From: JAEUKH01 sp964447205
Lineage (GTDB): Bacteria > Myxococcota_A > Polyangia > Polyangiales > Ga0077539
Reading direction: 5' to 3'
DNA length: 64,000 nucleotides
Assembly: GCA_964447205.1 (NCBI GenBank)
Contig: CAYUSB010000031.1
Coordinates: 1-64,000 of the forward strand
Each line of letters opens with the position of its first letter. The stretch's first letter is position 1. Under the pieces are notes generated by a model. It saw nothing but the letters and a program-made list of their open reading frames with translations. It was not told the DNA's origin and did no database searches. The position numbers and the translations under genes are program-made. This document shows, one piece after another, positions 61,273-64,000 of this stretch.

Positions 61273-62162
61273 ATCAACACCCCGCGGGCGTCGGGCGTCG
61301 GGATGGGGGGAACGTCCGTGTCGCCGAGGCGCTGCCGGAGGTTGACCTCGATGGTCTTGGAGAGGGCGTGCAGGGGGAGGCCGTTCCAGAAGAGGGTGAA
61401 GGGGTCTTCGAGGACGCGGCCGACCTCGGAGATCATGGCGAAGGCCCCGCAGACGAGGAGGTTCATGGGGATGGTGACCCATCCCAGGGCGTCGACCATG
61501 CCGAAGGGGAGCATCACCCCGAAGGCCATGATGAGCCGCTCCGCAATGTAGTGGTAGGCCCGCGGAAACGGGGTCTTCTTGATGCGTTCGCAGCCTCCCT
61601 GCACATCGGCGAGGCTGGCGAGGGTGGCGTCCATGGCCAGGAGGCGGTGTTCGTGCAGGGCCCCGGCGTCGGCCCGGGCCGTGATGTCCACGCGTTGGGC
61701 GTGCAGGGCGGCGAAGCAGGGGTTGGCCTCGCGGCTCCAGCGGGCCCGCTCGTCCTCGGTGGCGAAGGCCTGGACGTCGGGGTCGCCGAAGGGGTCTTGA
61801 TCGCGCAGGGCGCAGCGCAAGAGATGGGCATAGGCCACCTGGCGACGGACCACCGACCGGGCCGTGTCGGGGTCGAGGTTGGCCAGGGCCTGCGAGGCGA
61901 GGTGCCGGGCGCTGTTGATGAGCCGCCCCCAGAGCTGACGGGCCTCCCACCAGCGCGCGTAACAGGCGTTGGTGCGGAAGCTCACGAAGATCCCGAGGGC
62001 CGCCCCGGCCACCGACAGGGGCAGGATGGGGAGCTTGAGGTGGGTCCAGCCGTACCGTTGGTGGAGCACCTGGGCCACCAGGGCCGACGAGCAGAACAGC
62101 AGGGCGTTGCGCCACTGCCACGCGAGCAGCCTGAGGAAAGAGCCCTTGTACGAGACGATCAT
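61269..62162 (-). CDS. Bestrophin family (RFP-TM) anion channel
   Basis: A 297-residue membrane protein of the bacterial bestrophin (YneE) family. The start is MIVSYKGSFLRLLAWQWRNAL; helix regions include LPILPLSVAGAALGIFVSFRTNACYARWWEARQLWG (the conserved FRNNxxYxRWWEAR-type motif) and MLPFGMVDALGWVTIPMNLLVCGAFAMI; the C-terminal DPF is in LEDPFTLFWNGLPL. These form pentameric ion channels. ATG 62162 is used. It overlaps the phosphoesterase gene by 4 bp. Confidence 0.93.
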   Translation of the reverse strand: MIVSYKGSFLRLLAWQWRNALLFCSSALVAQVLHQRYGWTHLKLPILPLSVAGAALGIFVSFRTNACYARWWEARQLWGRLINSARHLASQALANLDPDTARSVVRRQVAYAHLLRCALRDQDPFGDPDVQAFATEDERARWSREANPCFAALHAQRVDITARADAGALHEHRLLAMDATLASLADVQGGCERIKKTPFPRAYHYIAERLIMAFGVMLPFGMVDALGWVTIPMNLLVCGAFAMISEVGRVLEDPFTLFWNGLPLHALSKTIEVNLRQRLGDTDVPPIPTPDARGVLM

Positions 62163-62891
62163 CGCGGCCCGAGGATGCCACGCGGACCCGCAGGGAAGGG
62201 GACCTGTCGTGCGGGGGCCGGACACCGAACTACGTCCCACGAGGCTCGTCGCAACGCCCGGAGCCGGGGGATGGACCGTCGGGAACGGGGCGAAATCGTG
62301 CCCAGATCGGGGAGGCCCCGCAGCCCTCACCCCATCCTGTTCGTGCGTCACCCATCTACCCTCTCCCGTAACCGGGAGAGGGTTCCCGTTTGCGGTGAAA
62401 ATCGAATGGTTGTGGCAACATCGGGCCACGTGGGGGAGCCAGCGGCGCATGTAGCCCATTTCACGTCTGTTTTGTCTGAAGTTTCCACACAAAGAATATC
62501 TTGTGTTCTGCTGCGCTCGGATTTTCTCGTCGACCGATAGGTACCTCGCGGGTTGACGGAGTACTGCACCGCGCGGGTTCGTACCCAGATCGGGGAGGAT
62601 GGGGCCAGGCCTTACGGCCTTCACACACTCTATTCTCACGGTACGATGGCCCCCTCTCCCGGTCACGGGAGAGGGGAAATGGGTGACGTGCGAACAGTAT
62701 TGGGTGAGGGCCGTCGGGTGCGGGCCGTCGCTGTAGCTCGGGGGCACCGATTCACTTCCACGCCGACAGAGCGAGGAGATTCCGTGGGCAAGCCTCAGCC
62801 TTGGGAGAGGGGAATCGGGCAACGCGCGAACCGCAAAGGGAGAGGCGTCCGTTTCCCGCGCCACGCGGCGAAGAGGCTCTGCGCGCGGCCA
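62163..62891. other. 729-bp intergenic region with a large inverted repeat
   Basis: No credible gene. It contains the 392-bp inverted-repeat element at 62321-62712, whose centre is AT-rich (near 62455-62530), and a 15-bp direct repeat CCCAGATCGGGGAGG at 62301 and 62584. Confidence 0.65.
62321..62712. mobile_element. Inverted-repeat element with hairpin-tipped arms
   Basis: Arms 62321-62382 and 62651-62712 are about 62-bp inverted copies with scattered mismatches (shared blocks CCCTCACCC, CGTCACCCAT, CCCTCTCCCG). Each arm ends inwards in a hairpin, CCCTCTCCCG / CGGGAGAGGG. The 268-bp centre is lower in GC and non-coding. It has the size and form of a non-autonomous transposable or REP-derived element. 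No clear target duplication was found. Confidence 0.6.
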
Positions 62892-63683
62892 CTACGGGCA
62901 GCGGTCGGTGGGCATCAGCTCGGTCCCGTCGACGGTGCAGCGGAACGTCCCGCGATCGCAGGCAGGCCGAAACGACGCGCTCCCGCCCGGGGCGCAGCAC
63001 ACCCGGGTCTCGGGCCCGCACACCGCGCGGGCCACGCAGCACACGATGCCCACCCCCGTGCACGACGGGGGGGCGAACGATCCGCCGACGAAGTTGCAGC
63101 CAGCGATGGGCGCGCACAGCCCCCCGTGGGCGGCGCAGGTGTCCCCGCTCGGTTGGGCCTCCGGCGGGGCGCAGCAGACCCCGTCCCCGTCGCTGAATCG
63201 GCAACCCGCAGCCCCCGCCGCGACCACGGTGCCCCCGGCCCCGGTGCAGTCGCCGCTGCGTCCGAGGCAGATCCCGCCCGCCGCGAGGCACACGTTGCCC
63301 GCATCGCCCGGGGAGGCATCGACCACGTCGGCCCCGGCATCAAAACACGACGGCTGGGGGTCGGTGTGCTCCTCGTCCCACCGCCCGCCCACGCAGCGTT
63401 GGGTGCGCCCTCCGCAGCCCGGGATGGTGTACCCGTACCGACACTCGGCCCCCTCAAAGCCGGCGCACGGCTGCGAGAACACCGGGTCGAGCGACCCGCT
63501 CGGACAGGGGAACTGTACGTCGGCAGGGACCCGGTCGAGGGGGGTGTCCGCGGGGTTGTCCGTGGTCGCGTCGGAGGTGGCGTCGGGGGTGACGTCGGCG
63601 GTGGCGTCGGCGGGCGCTGAGCTCCCGTCGCAGGCCGACAGGAGCACGAGGGCAGAGAGAATCAACGCGCGGGGTCGGTGCAT
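62892..63683 (-). CDS. Cys-rich secreted lipoprotein
   Basis: A 263-residue lipoprotein with signal MHRPRALILSALVLLSAC (Cys18). An Ala/Asp/Thr linker follows (DATADVTPDATSDATTD), then about 20 Cys in small modules such as CLAAGGICLGRSGDC, CRFSDGDGVCC, CAAHGGLCAPIAGC and TCTGVGIVCC-like pairs, which should form disulfides. It is the same general surface-protein style as others in the window, but not a paralogue of the giants. Function unknown. Confidence 0.8.
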   Translation of the reverse strand: MHRPRALILSALVLLSACDGSSAPADATADVTPDATSDATTDNPADTPLDRVPADVQFPCPSGSLDPVFSQPCAGFEGAECRYGYTIPGCGGRTQRCVGGRWDEEHTDPQPSCFDAGADVVDASPGDAGNVCLAAGGICLGRSGDCTGAGGTVVAAGAAGCRFSDGDGVCCAPPEAQPSGDTCAAHGGLCAPIAGCNFVGGSFAPPSCTGVGIVCCVARAVCGPETRVCCAPGGSASFRPACDRGTFRCTVDGTELMPTDRCP

Positions 63684-63755
63684 GCAGGGGCCTCTGGGGA
63701 GAGGAGTGGGGCCGCGGGACCGCCCGTCAAGCCCCCCATTCTCCCAGCGAGGAGG

Positions 63756-64000
63756 TCAGCGGAGCTGGCAGCGGTGGGTCGCGGAGTTGCACGACCAGGC
63801 CGTGGGGCACTCGCTGTTCCAGGTGCACTGGTTCAGGCCGCAGGTGAGGATCGTCGAGGCGACGGGGTCGGGCTCGAAGCAGAGGTGCATCGTGGTGTTG
63901 CAGCGGGTGCCCCCGGCGCAGTCGCTGTTGTAGTTGCAGCGGGTCTCGGTGATGCAGTTGTTCTGCGAGGCGGCCTCGGGCTCGTGCCCGGCCACGGACA
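63756..64000 (-). CDS. Cys-rich secreted protein, C-terminal part (runs off the window)
   Basis: The last 80 codons of a leftward gene that continues beyond 64000. The visible part has repeats of the type CxxNSDCAGGTRCNTTMHLC and QCTWNSECPTAWSCNSATHRC, a spacing C-x5-C-x5-C-x6-C seen in myxobacterial secreted proteins (and resembling part of the RCC1 lipoprotein here). The start and any signal peptide are outside the window. Confidence 0.75.
   Translation of the reverse strand, partial: SVAGHEPEAASQNNCITETRCNYNSDCAGGTRCNTTMHLCFEPDPVASTILTCGLNQCTWNSECPTAWSCNSATHRCQLR

Noticed and set aside
1..64000. tRNA, rRNA or tmRNA genes
   Set aside because: No cloverleaf, conserved T-loop sequence or rRNA signature was noticed by eye. 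A covariance-model scan would be needed to exclude small RNAs.

Overview
The window is a 64 kb piece of a very GC-rich genome. It has long open antisense frames, many GTG starts and short intergenic gaps. The best fit is a myxobacterium (Polyangia/Sandaracinus-like). The main reason is the number of secreted lipoproteins with a lipobox, an Asp/Pro/Thr-rich linker and Cys-rich 'CGACG' repeats, next to Uma2, WD40-type, PEGA/TPR and hybrid-kinase genes. The assignment rests on family content only. One 100-N scaffold gap (9814-9913) lies inside a lipoprotein gene.

Layout. 0-10.7 kb: a pirin, a gene fragment without its own stop, and four surface lipoproteins (propeller-like, a Cys-rich repeat/Gly-rich giant, VWA, and a nidogen-like beta protein broken by the gap). 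10.7-14.2 kb: a TetR regulator with an operator-like dyad in its promoter, its glycosyltransferase partner, a small coiled-coil protein and a Coq4-motif protein. 14.4-23.8 kb: two giant tandem-duplicated lipoproteins sharing leader, N-terminus and Cys-rich stalk but carrying different C-terminal modules (LamG-like versus Kelch-like). 23.9-26.7 kb: outer-membrane protein, PlsC acyltransferase, VOC protein, CDF metal transporter. 26.7-35.5 kb: a tightly packed operon for a group 3b-like cytosolic [NiFe] hydrogenase (beta, cNMP-binding protein, gamma, small and large subunits), then its protease, HypA and HypF, with a PEGA/TPR protein 9 bp upstream. hypB, C, D and E are not in the window. 35.5-42.6 kb: a Pro-rich membrane protein, ribD-ribE, ychF, an IS91-like remnant, Uma2, a lipid kinase and surE, whose stop codon abuts a 158-bp MITE-like element. 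42.7-46.7 kb: a three-gene signalling operon (thioredoxin-like protein, hybrid kinase with Hpt, REC-GGDEF).

46.7-53.8 kb is the most unusual part. It holds four dyads spaced exactly 43 bp apart, a 52-bp exact copy of the hrpA 5' end, an unknown gene, an RCC1 lipoprotein, a lower-GC island of three unrecognised genes (two paralogues plus a Cys-rich protein), and a broken WD40-type gene. 53.8-64 kb: hrpA, an FMN glutamate-synthase-like gene, an orphan UPF0175 protein, a metallophosphoesterase/bestrophin pair, two Cys-rich secreted proteins and several hairpin-bearing inverted-repeat elements.

How the genes work together: the hydrogenase operon makes enzyme and maturation factors as one unit. 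The kinase operon probably turns a membrane signal into c-di-GMP. The Cys-rich lipoproteins probably form an extracellular adhesive or structural coat.
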